DNA of 64,000 nucleotides, taken from positions 7,804,001-7,868,000 of the forward strand of contig NZ_CP066356.1 in assembly GCF_023278185.1 (NCBI RefSeq). The letters run 5' to 3'. This document shows positions 17,519-25,123 of this stretch, piece after piece (the stretch's first letter is position 1; each line of letters begins with the position of its first letter). Under the pieces are notes generated by a model. It did not search any database. It was not told where the DNA came from and was given only the letters and a program-made list of their open reading frames with translations. The stretch is from Bradyrhizobium elkanii USDA 76 (GTDB lineage Bacteria > Pseudomonadota > Alphaproteobacteria > Rhizobiales > Xanthobacteraceae). The position numbers and the translations under genes were made by a program.

Positions 17519-18232
17519 CTAGCCAAGCGCTGCCTCCGGCCGCCCGACTGCTGCATAGGCACGTCGGGTCGCTTCGTTGAGAAGTTCCTCCACGTGCTGC
17601 CGAAGCTTTTCCATCGTCGCGGCGTCGGCGTCGGGCGGCACATAGACCGGCTCAATACCTACCACTGCGCCGCGCCCGAATGGCAAATTGATGGTGGTCG
17701 AATCCCAGTTTTTCAACCGGATGAATCGGCTGGTGACCATCGCAAAGGGGACGATCGGCCGGCCGGTCTCCCGCGCCAGCATGATGGCCCCGAGGCCCGC
17801 CACCCGCGCCCGCTTCGGCACGTCGGCGGTGGTCGCCATGTTGCAGCCGTCTTCCAGCGCCCGAACCATCTCCAGGAAGGCGCCGACGCCGCCCTTGCGA
17901 TGGAACGCGCCGGAATGATCGCCGGAACCTCTGATGGTGCCGATGCCGAGCCGCTCCACCGCGAGGGCGTTGAATTCACCATCGCGGTGGCGGGAGATCA
18001 GCACCTTGGCGCGGTAGCTCTCCTTGGTCTTGATGAACGGCGTCATGAAGTGCTGGCCGTGCCAGAACACGAAGATCGCCGGCATCAGGGGCTCGACGAT
18101 CCCGTACACGTCATGCGGCTGGTAGCTGAAGCGGTTGGTGTACCACACCAGCCGCAGATACTCGGCCGCAAGCACACCCAGCGCGCGCTGCACGAAGCCG
18201 CTGCGCAGCAGATCGCGAAAAAGTCGTTTCAA
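17519..18232 (-). CDS. DUF374 lysophospholipid acyltransferase-like protein
   Basis: The 237-residue protein belongs to DUF374, a branch of the LPLAT acyltransferases. Visible elements are a hydrophobic N-terminus, FVFWHGQHFMTPF (the HX4D-like region), SRHRDGEFNALAVERLG and TTADVPKRARVAGLGAIMLA. It sits immediately upstream of kdtA, a conserved arrangement in alphaproteobacteria as far as I recall, which suggests a late acyl transfer to lipid A or a related glycolipid; the substrate is not shown by the sequence. The start is TTG at 18232, overlapping the stop of the DUF4170 gene by 4 bases, which indicates translational coupling. Confidence 0.9.
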   Translation of the reverse strand: MKRLFRDLLRSGFVQRALGVLAAEYLRLVWYTNRFSYQPHDVYGIVEPLMPAIFVFWHGQHFMTPFIKTKESYRAKVLISRHRDGEFNALAVERLGIGTIRGSGDHSGAFHRKGGVGAFLEMVRALEDGCNMATTADVPKRARVAGLGAIMLARETGRPIVPFAMVTSRFIRLKNWDSTTINLPFGRGAVVGIEPVYVPPDADAATMEKLRQHVEELLNEATRRAYAAVGRPEAALG

Positions 18233-18477
18233 TGGGAGTGCTTTGTGTCCTGCTCAGGATCGAGCAACCGGTGGAGATGAACGACGAAATAGCGCATCTG
18301 GGCGTTGTCCACGGTCTGCTGCGCCTTCGCCTTCCAGGCCGCATAGGCGGTCGCATAGTTCGGGTAGACGCCGACGATCTCGACTTCGTCCAGGTTCTTG
18401 AAGGTGTTGTGCTCGAGATCGGTCAACTCGCCGCCGATCACGAGGTGAAGCAGCTGGGGCTGGGCATTGTCTGACAT
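18229..18477 (-). CDS. DUF4170 small protein
   Basis: An 82-residue protein of the DUF4170 family, with LLHLVIGGELTDLEHNTFKN, IVGVYPNYATAYAAWKAKAQ and a C-terminal RYFVVHLHRLLDP. The fold is probably a small alpha/beta domain and no function is established. The start at 18477 (MSDNAQP) has AGGAAA upstream; 12 further in-frame residues to 18513 are unlikely to be used. It overlaps the following acyltransferase gene by 4 bases and is part of the lipid A operon. The conserved position suggests a role in regulating or scaffolding Kdo/lipid A enzymes, which is inference only. Confidence 0.88.
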   Translation of the reverse strand: MSDNAQPQLLHLVIGGELTDLEHNTFKNLDEVEIVGVYPNYATAYAAWKAKAQQTVDNAQMRYFVVHLHRLLDPEQDTKHSH

Positions 18478-18522
18478 GATGGTGGTTTTCCTAACGAGAT
18501 GCCCGGCAAACAAATGAAGTCG

Positions 18523-18578
18523 TGGTCGTCACAAGTCTGGTCGTCACAAGGCTGTCGCAGCAGCTCTGGTCGTCACAA
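18523..18578. repeat. Three direct copies of TGGTCGTCACAA
   Basis: The 12-base unit occurs exactly at 18523-18534, 18538-18549 and 18567-18578, with spacings of 3 and 17 bases, in the gap between the cysQ-like gene and the DUF4170 gene. It could be a slippage product or a protein binding array. Confidence 0.7.
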
Positions 18579-18607
18579 TCGGAAACGCGGCGCGGATCGG
18601 CGGGGCC

Positions 18608-19417
18608 TCACGGCAAAGGACGGCTGCGGAAATGCTCGACAATGCGTACATGACGTTCGCGTCCTGCTGCCACCAGCACCCCATGCGTCACCTCCCGGCG
18701 ATTGTACTCAATCGCGTCCCCCGAGAGCGCAGTCATCTTACCACCCGCTTCCTGCACGATCAAATTCGCGGCGGCAAGATCCCAGTCGCGGCTTTGCCCG
18801 CCGGCAAAGGCCGCGTCAAGTCGACCTTGTGCTACACGGCACAGGCGCAGCGCCAGCGATCCGATCCGCGGATAGAGCGTGATCTCGTCCGGCGTCGGGC
18901 TGAGCCGCTGCACCAGCGGCTTCGGTCCCGCCATCCGCGGAAAATTGAAATCGGTGCCTGCGGTTGCATGCACCGCGCCGTCGTTCAGGGTGGCGCCCTG
19001 TCCGCGGGCGGCGAAGAAGAATTCCTCGCTGACCGGCGCATACACCGCCGCGAGCACCGGAGATGCATTTTCAACCAGCGCCACACTGACGCACCAGTCC
19101 TCGCGGCCGGCGAGATAGGCGCGGGTGCCGTCGATCGGATCGACGATCCAGGTGAAGCGCTTGCCGAGCCGGGAGTCGTTGTCGGCGCTCTCTTCCGACA
19201 GCCAGCCGTAGCCGGGCGTTGCCGAACGCAGCTGCTGCTCCAGCAGGTCGTTGACCGCGATGTCGGCCTCGGAGACCGGCGAGGAGGCGCCCTTGATCCA
19301 GTTCTTCAATTCGGTGCGGAACAGCGACGATGCGAGCCGGCCCGCTTCCTGCACCGATCTGGTCAGCAAGGCGGCATCGCGCGCCTTGGTCCAGTCGTCC
19401 GTATCAGCGTCCGCCAA
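18608..19417 (-). CDS. cysQ: Inositol monophosphatase family protein, probable 3'(2'),5'-bisphosphate nucleotidase
   Basis: The 269-residue protein has the lithium-sensitive phosphatase signatures: SPVSEADIAVNDLL, WLSEESADN (metal Glu), WIVDPIDGTRAYLAGREDWCVSVAL and, near the C-terminus, SRDWDLAAANLIVQEAGG. The CysQ branch removes the 3' phosphate from PAP; an inositol phosphatase is the alternative and the sequence alone does not separate them firmly. The start is TTG at 19417, giving a 14-base overlap with pmbA. It belongs to the pmbA-to-lpxK operon. Confidence 0.88.
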   Translation of the reverse strand: MADADTDDWTKARDAALLTRSVQEAGRLASSLFRTELKNWIKGASSPVSEADIAVNDLLEQQLRSATPGYGWLSEESADNDSRLGKRFTWIVDPIDGTRAYLAGREDWCVSVALVENASPVLAAVYAPVSEEFFFAARGQGATLNDGAVHATAGTDFNFPRMAGPKPLVQRLSPTPDEITLYPRIGSLALRLCRVAQGRLDAAFAGGQSRDWDLAAANLIVQEAGGKMTALSGDAIEYNRREVTHGVLVAAGRERHVRIVEHFRSRPLP

Positions 19418-20792
19418 GCGTCAGGCCCTCGATGCGCAGCGTCGGCGAGTTGACGCCGTAGCGGAATTCCAGGTCGTCGGCGGCGACCAGCGACTTGAAC
19501 ATCGGCAGCAGATGGCCGGCGATGGTCACTTCGCTGACCGGATAGGTGATCTCGCCGTTCTCGATCCAGAAGCCGGACGCGCCGCGGCTGTAATCGCCGG
19601 TCACGCCGTTGACGCCGGAACCGATCAGGTCGGTGACATAGAAGCCCTGCTTGATGTCGGAGATCAGCTCCCTCGGCGTCACCGCACCCGGCTCGAGATG
19701 CAGATTATACGTTCCGGGCGAGGGCGAGGACGATACGCCGCGATGCGCATGCCCGGTCGTCACGAGGCCGAGCTCGCGCGCGGTCGCCGAATCCAGCACC
19801 CAGGTGGTGAGCACGCCCGCATCGATCAGCGCCGTCTTCTTCACCCTGACGCCCTCGGCATCGAAGGTCTGCGAGCGCAGCCCACGCACGCGCAACGGAT
19901 CGTCGATGATGCGGATGTCTTTGGAGAACAGCTGCTCGCCGAGCTTGTCCTTCAGGAAGCTGGTCTTGCGCGCGATCGAGGCGCCGTTGATGGCGCCGAC
20001 CAGATGGCCGACGATCGAGCCGGCCACCCTGGGATCGAACACCACCGGCACCTTGCAGGTCTCGACCTTGCGCGGATTGGCCCGCGCCACCGCGCGCTCT
20101 CCGGCCTTGCGACCAACGGCAGCAGGTGAATCGAGATCGGAGGCATGCGGCGCGCTGGTGAAATCGTAGTCGCGCTCCATGCCGGTGCCCTCACCGGAAA
20201 TCGCCGTCGTCGAGATGCCGTGGCTGGAGCGCAGATAAGAACCGTGGAAGCCGGTCGACGTCACCAGCACCATGCCGCCGATCCCGGTCGAGGCCGACGC
20301 GCCGCCGGACTTGGTGACACCCTTGACCGCGAGCGCCGCAGCCTCCGCTTCGATCGCGCGCTGCTCCAGTTCGGCCGTGCTCGGAACCTTGCGATCGAGC
20401 AGATCGAGATCGGGGAAATCGTGTGCGTGGAGCGCCGGATCGGCCAGACCGACATATTTGTCGTCCGGCGCCACGCGCGCCATCGCGACCGCGCGCTCGG
20501 CAAGCTTGGCGACCCCGTCGCCGCTGACGTCATTGGTCGACACCACCGCCTGGCGCTGGCCGACGAACACCCGCAGGCCGACGTCATCGCCTTCGGAGCG
20601 TTCGGTTTCCTCGACGCGGCCGTCGCGCACCTCGACGCCCTGCGAGACGCCGCGCACCGCAATGGCATCGGCCGCATCGGCGCCCGCGCGCTTTGCGGCA
20701 TCGACCAGGCGCTGCGCGAGGTCGCTCAGGCCCGATTGGTCGAACAGATCGGAGCTATCGCCGTGTCGCGATGCAGATGGTGAAGAGTTCAC
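19404..20792 (-). CDS. pmbA: TldD/PmbA family metalloprotease subunit
   Basis: PmbA (TldE) works with TldD as a heterodimeric protease that degrades unfolded peptides and matures some modified peptides. The 462-residue protein has the three-domain layout: an N-terminal ISGEGTGMERDYDF-containing domain, a central VVFDPRVAGSIVGHLVGAINGASI and a C-terminal domain with THGHAHRG-like TTGHAHRGVSSSPSPGTYNL and GVNGVTGDYSRGASGFWIENGE. It lacks the HExxxH zinc motif carried by the TldD partner, as expected for PmbA; TldD is not in this window. The start is GTG at 20792. It is the first gene of the minus-strand operon reaching lpxK. Confidence 0.95.
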   Translation of the reverse strand: MNSSPSASRHGDSSDLFDQSGLSDLAQRLVDAAKRAGADAADAIAVRGVSQGVEVRDGRVEETERSEGDDVGLRVFVGQRQAVVSTNDVSGDGVAKLAERAVAMARVAPDDKYVGLADPALHAHDFPDLDLLDRKVPSTAELEQRAIEAEAAALAVKGVTKSGGASASTGIGGMVLVTSTGFHGSYLRSSHGISTTAISGEGTGMERDYDFTSAPHASDLDSPAAVGRKAGERAVARANPRKVETCKVPVVFDPRVAGSIVGHLVGAINGASIARKTSFLKDKLGEQLFSKDIRIIDDPLRVRGLRSQTFDAEGVRVKKTALIDAGVLTTWVLDSATARELGLVTTGHAHRGVSSSPSPGTYNLHLEPGAVTPRELISDIKQGFYVTDLIGSGVNGVTGDYSRGASGFWIENGEITYPVSEVTIAGHLLPMFKSLVAADDLEFRYGVNSPTLRIEGLTLGGR

Positions 20793-21067
20793 GAACGAAT
20801 TCCTGCGGATTGAGGGGGGGCCCGGAACGAGGTCGACAGATCCACCAGATGTGCCGGTTTCACAGGGATTTCAAGCACTTTGCGCCGGCAGGCAACAAAG
20901 ATTTGAGTGATCGGGGCAAGGCTTCGTCAATCATGCGGGCCAACCTCTTGTCAATCATGGCGCGAGGTGAGGAGGGGTTAACCAGGCTTTTTAAGGGGGA
21001 ACGGACATCGCTCGGCTAGGCTCTCACCCATCGACCGGGAACATAATCCCGGCGGGGAGACAAGGCT
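20793..21067. other. Intergenic region with two close GTCAATCATG direct repeats
   Basis: This 275-base gap lies between divergent genes. GTCAATCATG occurs twice, about 24 bases apart (near 20926 and 20950). I see no coding sequence and no clear promoter consensus, though promoters for pmbA and the DUF6101 gene must be here. Confidence 0.4.
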
Positions 21068-21592
21068 TTGAGGCGTCAAACACCAACAAGCGGAATCAAT
21101 TCCGCCGGGTCGAGCCGCGCATTGCGGCTCGACCCTCTTTCCCTTCCGCTCAGCTTCCACGCGCAGGATGCGCGCGCGGATGGCGGCATGCGGCAGGTCG
21201 AGCTTCATCGCGAACACGTCGTGCTGCGCCGTGCCGTTCTCGGCATGCGGATGGCGGTCAATGTTCGCGTCAGCGACTTTCTCGGCGTCGCGGTGCGCGG
21301 GATCGACGACGCGCAGATGCTGGTGCTGGTTCACCGCGATCCCGCGCTCAGCATTCCGCTCGGCTCCAGCTCGGATGCCGAGGAGATCAGCTCCGCCTGG
21401 CAGATGTGGAGCGACATCTTCCGTCTCCCGCAACTGACCGAGCCGGCACCGCGGACGCCCTCCCCGCGCCGCCGTCGCCGCAACGCGATCCGCGCGCGGC
21501 GACCGAAATTCCTGGTCCGCCGCCGCGCCGGCTTCCGGCTGCACGGCACCAGCGTGCATCGCGGCGAACGCGAGATCATCGCGCGGGATTGA
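21068..21592 (+). CDS. DUF6101 family protein
   Basis: The 174-residue protein starts at TTG (21068), with GGGGAGACAAGG just upstream, and reads LRLDPLSLPLSF, VELHREHVVLRRAVLGMRMAVNVRVSDFLGVAVR and MLVLVHRDPALSIPL. The C-terminus is very basic (RRRRRNAIRARRPKFLVRRR). I associate this pattern with DUF6101, a family of Rhizobiales proteins of unknown role with a PilZ-like beta-barrel appearance; that resemblance is only visual. No signal peptide or membrane segment. A palindromic repeat follows it and ubiA converges. Confidence 0.75.
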   Translation: MRRQTPTSGINSAGSSRALRLDPLSLPLSFHAQDARADGGMRQVELHREHVVLRRAVLGMRMAVNVRVSDFLGVAVRGIDDAQMLVLVHRDPALSIPLGSSSDAEEISSAWQMWSDIFRLPQLTEPAPRTPSPRRRRRNAIRARRPKFLVRRRAGFRLHGTSVHRGEREIIARD

Positions 21593-21652
21593 GCTTGCCA
21601 ATCACGCTTCGGCGCGGCAGCTACGGAGCTTCGCGCACGGCTCTCGCCCCAT

Positions 21653-21775
21653 CGTCGTCCCGGCGCAGGCCGGGACCCATACGCCGCAGCAGCTGTAGCT
21701 GGCGGGACTCGTCGTTCCAGCGTTGCACAACAATCGACATTTGTGGTGATGGGTCCCGGCCTGCGCCGGGACGAC
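21653..21775. repeat. REPIN-type palindromic repeat (family 1, copy C)
   Basis: The arms CGTCGTCCCGGCGCAGGCCG and CGGCCTGCGCCGGGACGAC are inverted around a spacer beginning GGGACCCATACGCCGCAG and ending GATGGGTCCC. It sits between the convergent DUF6101 gene and ubiA. The target core GGGACCCAT of the IS is intact. Confidence 0.85.
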
Positions 21776-21830
21776 GGTGAGGATCGGGCACGATTCACAT
21801 CACGCGCTGTCACTACGCGAGGAGTGGAAA

Positions 21831-22763
21831 TCACGCCGCGCGCAGCACCGCGTCGACGACCAGGCTCGCGAACAGGATGAAGCCGGCGTCGCGGTTGGAC
21901 TTGAAGATGCGCAGGCAGAGCGCGCCATCGCTGATGTCGAGCCGCCGGACCTGCCAGGCGAGATGCAGCGCGAACGCCGCTAGCCCGATCCAGGCCGGCC
22001 AGCGCGCGCCCGCGAGCGCGAACGCCACGCCGATCAGGAGCACGGCGAGACCATAGAAGATCACGAGCGCACGATGGGTGCGGGCACCGAACAGGCGCGC
22101 GGTGGATTTGACGCCGATCAGCGCATCATCCTCGGCGTCCTGATGGGCGTAGATGGTGTCGTAGGCGATCACCCAGGCGATCGATCCGGCGTAGAGCGCA
22201 ATCGCGGTCAGATCGATGCGCGCGAGCGTCACCGCAAATCCCATCAGCGCGCCGTAGGAGAAGGCGAGGCCGAGCACGACCTGCGGCCACCAGGTGATCC
22301 GCTTCATGAACGGGTAGATCGCGACGATCAGAAGCGAGGCGATGCCGGTCATGACAGCGAAGCGGTTGAACTGCAGCAGCACGAGCAAGCCGATCAGCGC
22401 CTGCAGGACCATGAAGACCGCCGCCTGCGTCACCGTGACCTGCCCGGCGGGGATCGGCCGCGACCGCGTGCGTTCGACCTTGGCGTCGAGATCGCGATCG
22501 GTGATGTCGTTCCAGGTGCAGCCGGCGCCGCGCATCACGAAGGCGCCGATGAAGAACAGCAGGACCACGAGCGGCAGCGAGCGCACATCATGCGCGACGC
22601 CGGCAGCAAGCGCCGCCGACCACCAGCACGGCATCAACAGCAGCCAGGAGCCGATCGGCCGGTCGTAGCGCGCAAGCCGCAGATAGGGCCGCGACCAGAC
22701 CGGCGCATGGGTATCCACCCAGTTGCCTGTGGAGTCGGCAACGCGGGTGGAGACATCGCTCAT
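21831..22763 (-). CDS. ubiA: 4-hydroxybenzoate polyprenyltransferase
   Basis: UbiA attaches the polyprenyl chain to 4-hydroxybenzoate in ubiquinone synthesis. The 310-residue protein has about eight membrane segments and both Asp-rich motifs: NDITDRDLDAKVERTRSRPI and YDTIYAHQDAEDDALIGVKS. Length and motifs are typical. It reads away from a secreted-protein gene 10 bases upstream on the same strand only by spacing (22774), so these two may not be coregulated. Confidence 0.96.
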   Translation of the reverse strand: MSDVSTRVADSTGNWVDTHAPVWSRPYLRLARYDRPIGSWLLLMPCWWSAALAAGVAHDVRSLPLVVLLFFIGAFVMRGAGCTWNDITDRDLDAKVERTRSRPIPAGQVTVTQAAVFMVLQALIGLLVLLQFNRFAVMTGIASLLIVAIYPFMKRITWWPQVVLGLAFSYGALMGFAVTLARIDLTAIALYAGSIAWVIAYDTIYAHQDAEDDALIGVKSTARLFGARTHRALVIFYGLAVLLIGVAFALAGARWPAWIGLAAFALHLAWQVRRLDISDGALCLRIFKSNRDAGFILFASLVVDAVLRAA

Positions 22764-22773
22764 GGGTGATCCA

Positions 22774-23505
22774 TCAACGGGTGAGGACGTTGCCGTTCAG
22801 CGTATCGAAGGTGCTGCCGCCCTTCTTGGTCGGCGTCGCTTCCGGCAGCGAGGCGGACGAGCCGAGCACGTCGCTCAACGTCGGCCCCGCAGGCCCACGC
22901 GGCTGCGCCGCCGCCTGCTCCGCGACATTGCAGACCTTCTTCAGCAGCGCTTCGGTATTCTTGTGTCCGGCCTTGAGCTGGTCGGCGATCTGCGGCGGAA
23001 TTCCGCACTTCTGCGCGTTGGTGTCGACATATTTGATCATCTTGATCTCGGCCTGGCTGTAATTGCCGATCAGCTTGCAGGCCTCCTGGGGGCTGGCGTG
23101 GCGATCGCTCGCCGCCTTGATCGCCTTGCCGCGCTTCTCCGCATCCTCACGCAGCGGAGTGAAATTCTTCATGCAGGCGTCGGCGGCACCACCACCCGCA
23201 CCCGGCGGGGGCGGCGACGACAGCCCGCCACCGGCGATGGGGGCCGCGCCACTGCTCGGAAATGCCGACGGCGTGGCACCGACCCTGGCCGCCGGCGCGC
23301 CGTTGACCGGCGGGAATGCGGAATCCGAGGCGGTTCCGGCCTGGCTTGGACGCATACCATTGACCGGCGGAAACGCGGGGTCGGACGCGGTGCCGGCCTT
23401 ACCGGCCTGATTGGGCAACGGGGCCGGAAAGGCGCTCTGCGCGGCGGCTTGCCCCATGGACAGGGCGGTCGCGGCAACGGTCAGCACGATCAGTCGGCGG
23501 ATCAT
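22774..23505 (-). CDS. Secreted protein with Pro/Gly-rich N-terminal repeats
   Basis: The 243-residue product has a signal peptide (MIRRLIVLTVAATALSMGQAAAQ) and then a low-complexity segment in which the unit AGTASDxAFPPVNG occurs twice with a diverged third copy, to about residue 95. The rest is a small helical domain containing DACMKNFTPLREDAEKRGKAI, HASPQEACKLIGNYSQAEIKM and QKCGIPPQI with four cysteines, likely two disulfides. I do not recognise a characterised family; similar proteins are annotated as hypothetical in Bradyrhizobium. The start at 23505 is chosen by the signal peptide. It ends 10 bases before ubiA and may be cotranscribed with it. Confidence 0.8.
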   Translation of the reverse strand: MIRRLIVLTVAATALSMGQAAAQSAFPAPLPNQAGKAGTASDPAFPPVNGMRPSQAGTASDSAFPPVNGAPAARVGATPSAFPSSGAAPIAGGGLSSPPPPGAGGGAADACMKNFTPLREDAEKRGKAIKAASDRHASPQEACKLIGNYSQAEIKMIKYVDTNAQKCGIPPQIADQLKAGHKNTEALLKKVCNVAEQAAAQPRGPAGPTLSDVLGSSASLPEATPTKKGGSTFDTLNGNVLTR

Positions 23506-23960
23506 CGAGGGTGTTTCTCCGGCAAAAGGTCCAGGCAACCCCAGCGCAACAAAAACGAAGCAACGAATTTTGGGGGCGTTTTACGATTCCTGCGAGGCCT
23601 TAACAACCCGTCGATTTGGGCGACAGCGCGGCGTAGGGCCACACCGGCCACATTAAATTGTTCCCCGATTCTAAGCCTTTAGGCTACGAACGGCGGTAAA
23701 ACCGGACCATCAAATTTGCCTGAACGCGATTTTCGGCAAGGCCTCGGTTTGGATTAGCGGCCGGATGCCGCGCACGGGCGACCGAAAAGCAAAAGGGGCT
23801 GCGTGCAAGCGGCCCCTTGGACTGAAGAAATGACTTGGTGACAGAAGCAATATATCGACGCTTCCTTACTACCCGGCCGGCGAGTTCCTGACGAGCCCGC
23901 GGGACTACGGTGTCGCATAGTTTGGTAAACCTGCCACACCGCAATGAAGCCGCCTCGGAT
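23506..23960. other. Intergenic region between divergent genes
   Basis: There is no convincing protein in these 455 bases; short frames on the minus strand (for example 23754-23972) have no ribosome binding site and odd composition. A terminator-like hairpin for the minus strand lies at 23785-23818. The promoter for rsmE should be in the last 100 bases. Confidence 0.5.
23785..23818 (-). terminator. Orphan terminator-like hairpin
   Basis: Read on the minus strand, AAGGGGC...GCCCCTT (7-base stem, 12-base loop) is followed by TTGCTTTTCGG. It would end a minus-strand transcript, yet no gene lies just upstream on that strand. Confidence 0.5.
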
Positions 23961-24758
23961 ATGCCTGAACACGATTTCCGCAGCCCCCGCCTGTTTGTCG
24001 ATGCTCCGCTTGATGCCGGCGCAACCGTTCCGCTCGAACGCGACCAGAGCAACTATCTCGGCAACGTGCTGCGGCTTAACGCCGGCGACAGCGTGCTGGT
24101 GTTCAACGGCCGCGACGGCGAATGGCGCGCCGAGATTTCCGGCCGCAAGCGGGCCGACATGCTGACGGTATCAGCGCAGACCCGCGCGCAGGACCGCTTG
24201 CCCGATGTCGCTTGCGTGTTCGCGCCGCTGAAGCATGCGCGGCTCGATTACATGGTGCAGAAAGCCGTCGAGATGGGCGCCGCGCGGCTCGTGCCGGTGC
24301 TGACACGCTTCACCCAGGTGTCGCGGGTCAATAGCGAGCGGATGCGCGCCAATGTGGTCGAGGCCGCCGAGCAATGCGGCATCATCTCGCTCGCCGAGGT
24401 CGCCGATCCCCTCCCCCTCGAAAATTTCCTGGCGGGGCGCGATCCGGCGCGGCTGCTGGTGTTCTGCGACGAGGCCGCCGAGGTCGCCAATCCGATCCAG
24501 GCGCTGCAAACCGCACAGGCTGCGAACGCCGGGATCGATGTCCTGATCGGCCCGGAAGGCGGCTTCGCCGAGGAGGAGCGGACGCTGCTGCTGCGCCAGC
24601 CCGCCATCCTCCGCCTCGCGCTCGGCCCGCGCATCCTGCGCGCCGACACCGCCGCCGTCGCGGCGCTGGCGCTGGTGCAGGCCGCACTGGGGGATTGGGG
24701 AGATAGTGATGGACGCACCGGCGGAAGGGTTCCCTCCCCCCTTGCGGGGGAGGGTTAG
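23961..24758 (+). CDS. rsmE: 16S rRNA (uracil(1498)-N(3))-methyltransferase RsmE
   Basis: RsmE methylates U1498 of 16S rRNA. The 265-residue protein has the N-terminal PUA-like domain (RDQSNYLGNVLRLNAGDSVLVFNG) and the SPOUT knot domain with VLIGPEGGFAEEERTLL and LGPRILRADTAAVAALALVQ. The start at 23961 (MPEHDFRSPRLFVDAP) matches the family; a GTG at 23910 would add 17 residues. The last twelve codons and the stop are supplied by a palindromic repeat (24732-24767), so the C-terminus has been replaced or extended by it. Confidence 0.95.
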   Translation: MPEHDFRSPRLFVDAPLDAGATVPLERDQSNYLGNVLRLNAGDSVLVFNGRDGEWRAEISGRKRADMLTVSAQTRAQDRLPDVACVFAPLKHARLDYMVQKAVEMGAARLVPVLTRFTQVSRVNSERMRANVVEAAEQCGIISLAEVADPLPLENFLAGRDPARLLVFCDEAAEVANPIQALQTAQAANAGIDVLIGPEGGFAEEERTLLLRQPAILRLALGPRILRADTAAVAALALVQAALGDWGDSDGRTGGRVPSPLAGEG

Positions 24759-24767
24759 GGAGAGGGG
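24732..24767. repeat. CCCTCCCCC palindromic repeat (family 3), arm 1
   Basis: CCCTCCCCCCTTGCGGGGGA is a hairpin followed by GGGTTAGGGAGAGGGG. An inverted copy lies at 24883-24920, so the two arms face each other across about 115 bases. The repeat encodes the end of RsmE. Confidence 0.8.
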
Positions 24768-24882
24768 TGCCGCTTGCTCCGCCGCATGACGGGTTCGCAC
24801 CGATTCACACTTGCGACGCTCGCGTGACAAGAGCTGGATTGCGTGGAGCTGTAGATCTCTCGACCGCTGGAGCCCGGGGCTT

Positions 24883-24920
24883 ACCCCTCTCCCCAACCCT
24901 CCCCCGCAAGGGGGGAGGGA
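24883..24920. repeat. CCCTCCCCC palindromic repeat (family 3), arm 2
   Basis: ACCCCTCTCCCCAACCCTCC followed by CCCGCAAGGGGGGAGGGA is the inverted match of 24732-24767. It lies in the rsmE-hisZ gap. Confidence 0.8.
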
Positions 24921-25123
24921 GCCTGAGAGGCGTGCTCGCATCACGCGCGATTTCGGCGTACCCTGCCCCTAGCCAAGGCGTCGCAAAATCGTTAACGAAC
25001 CCAATCATTAAGCCACTTGGCCGATCCCTGTCGAAAGCATGGGCCGACCGTGCTAAGGGCTCCACAAACACCACCCATGGAACCCGCTCTGGAACGCGAT
25101 TTCGGAGCGAATTGGACGTCGAG

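Noticed and set aside
18523..18578. Possible CRISPR array
   Set aside because: Only three 12-base repeats with spacings of 3 and 17 bases and no cas gene.
23754..23972. Possible small minus-strand protein of 72 residues near rsmE
   Set aside because: No ribosome binding site, and the frame runs through the terminator-like hairpin at 23785-23818.
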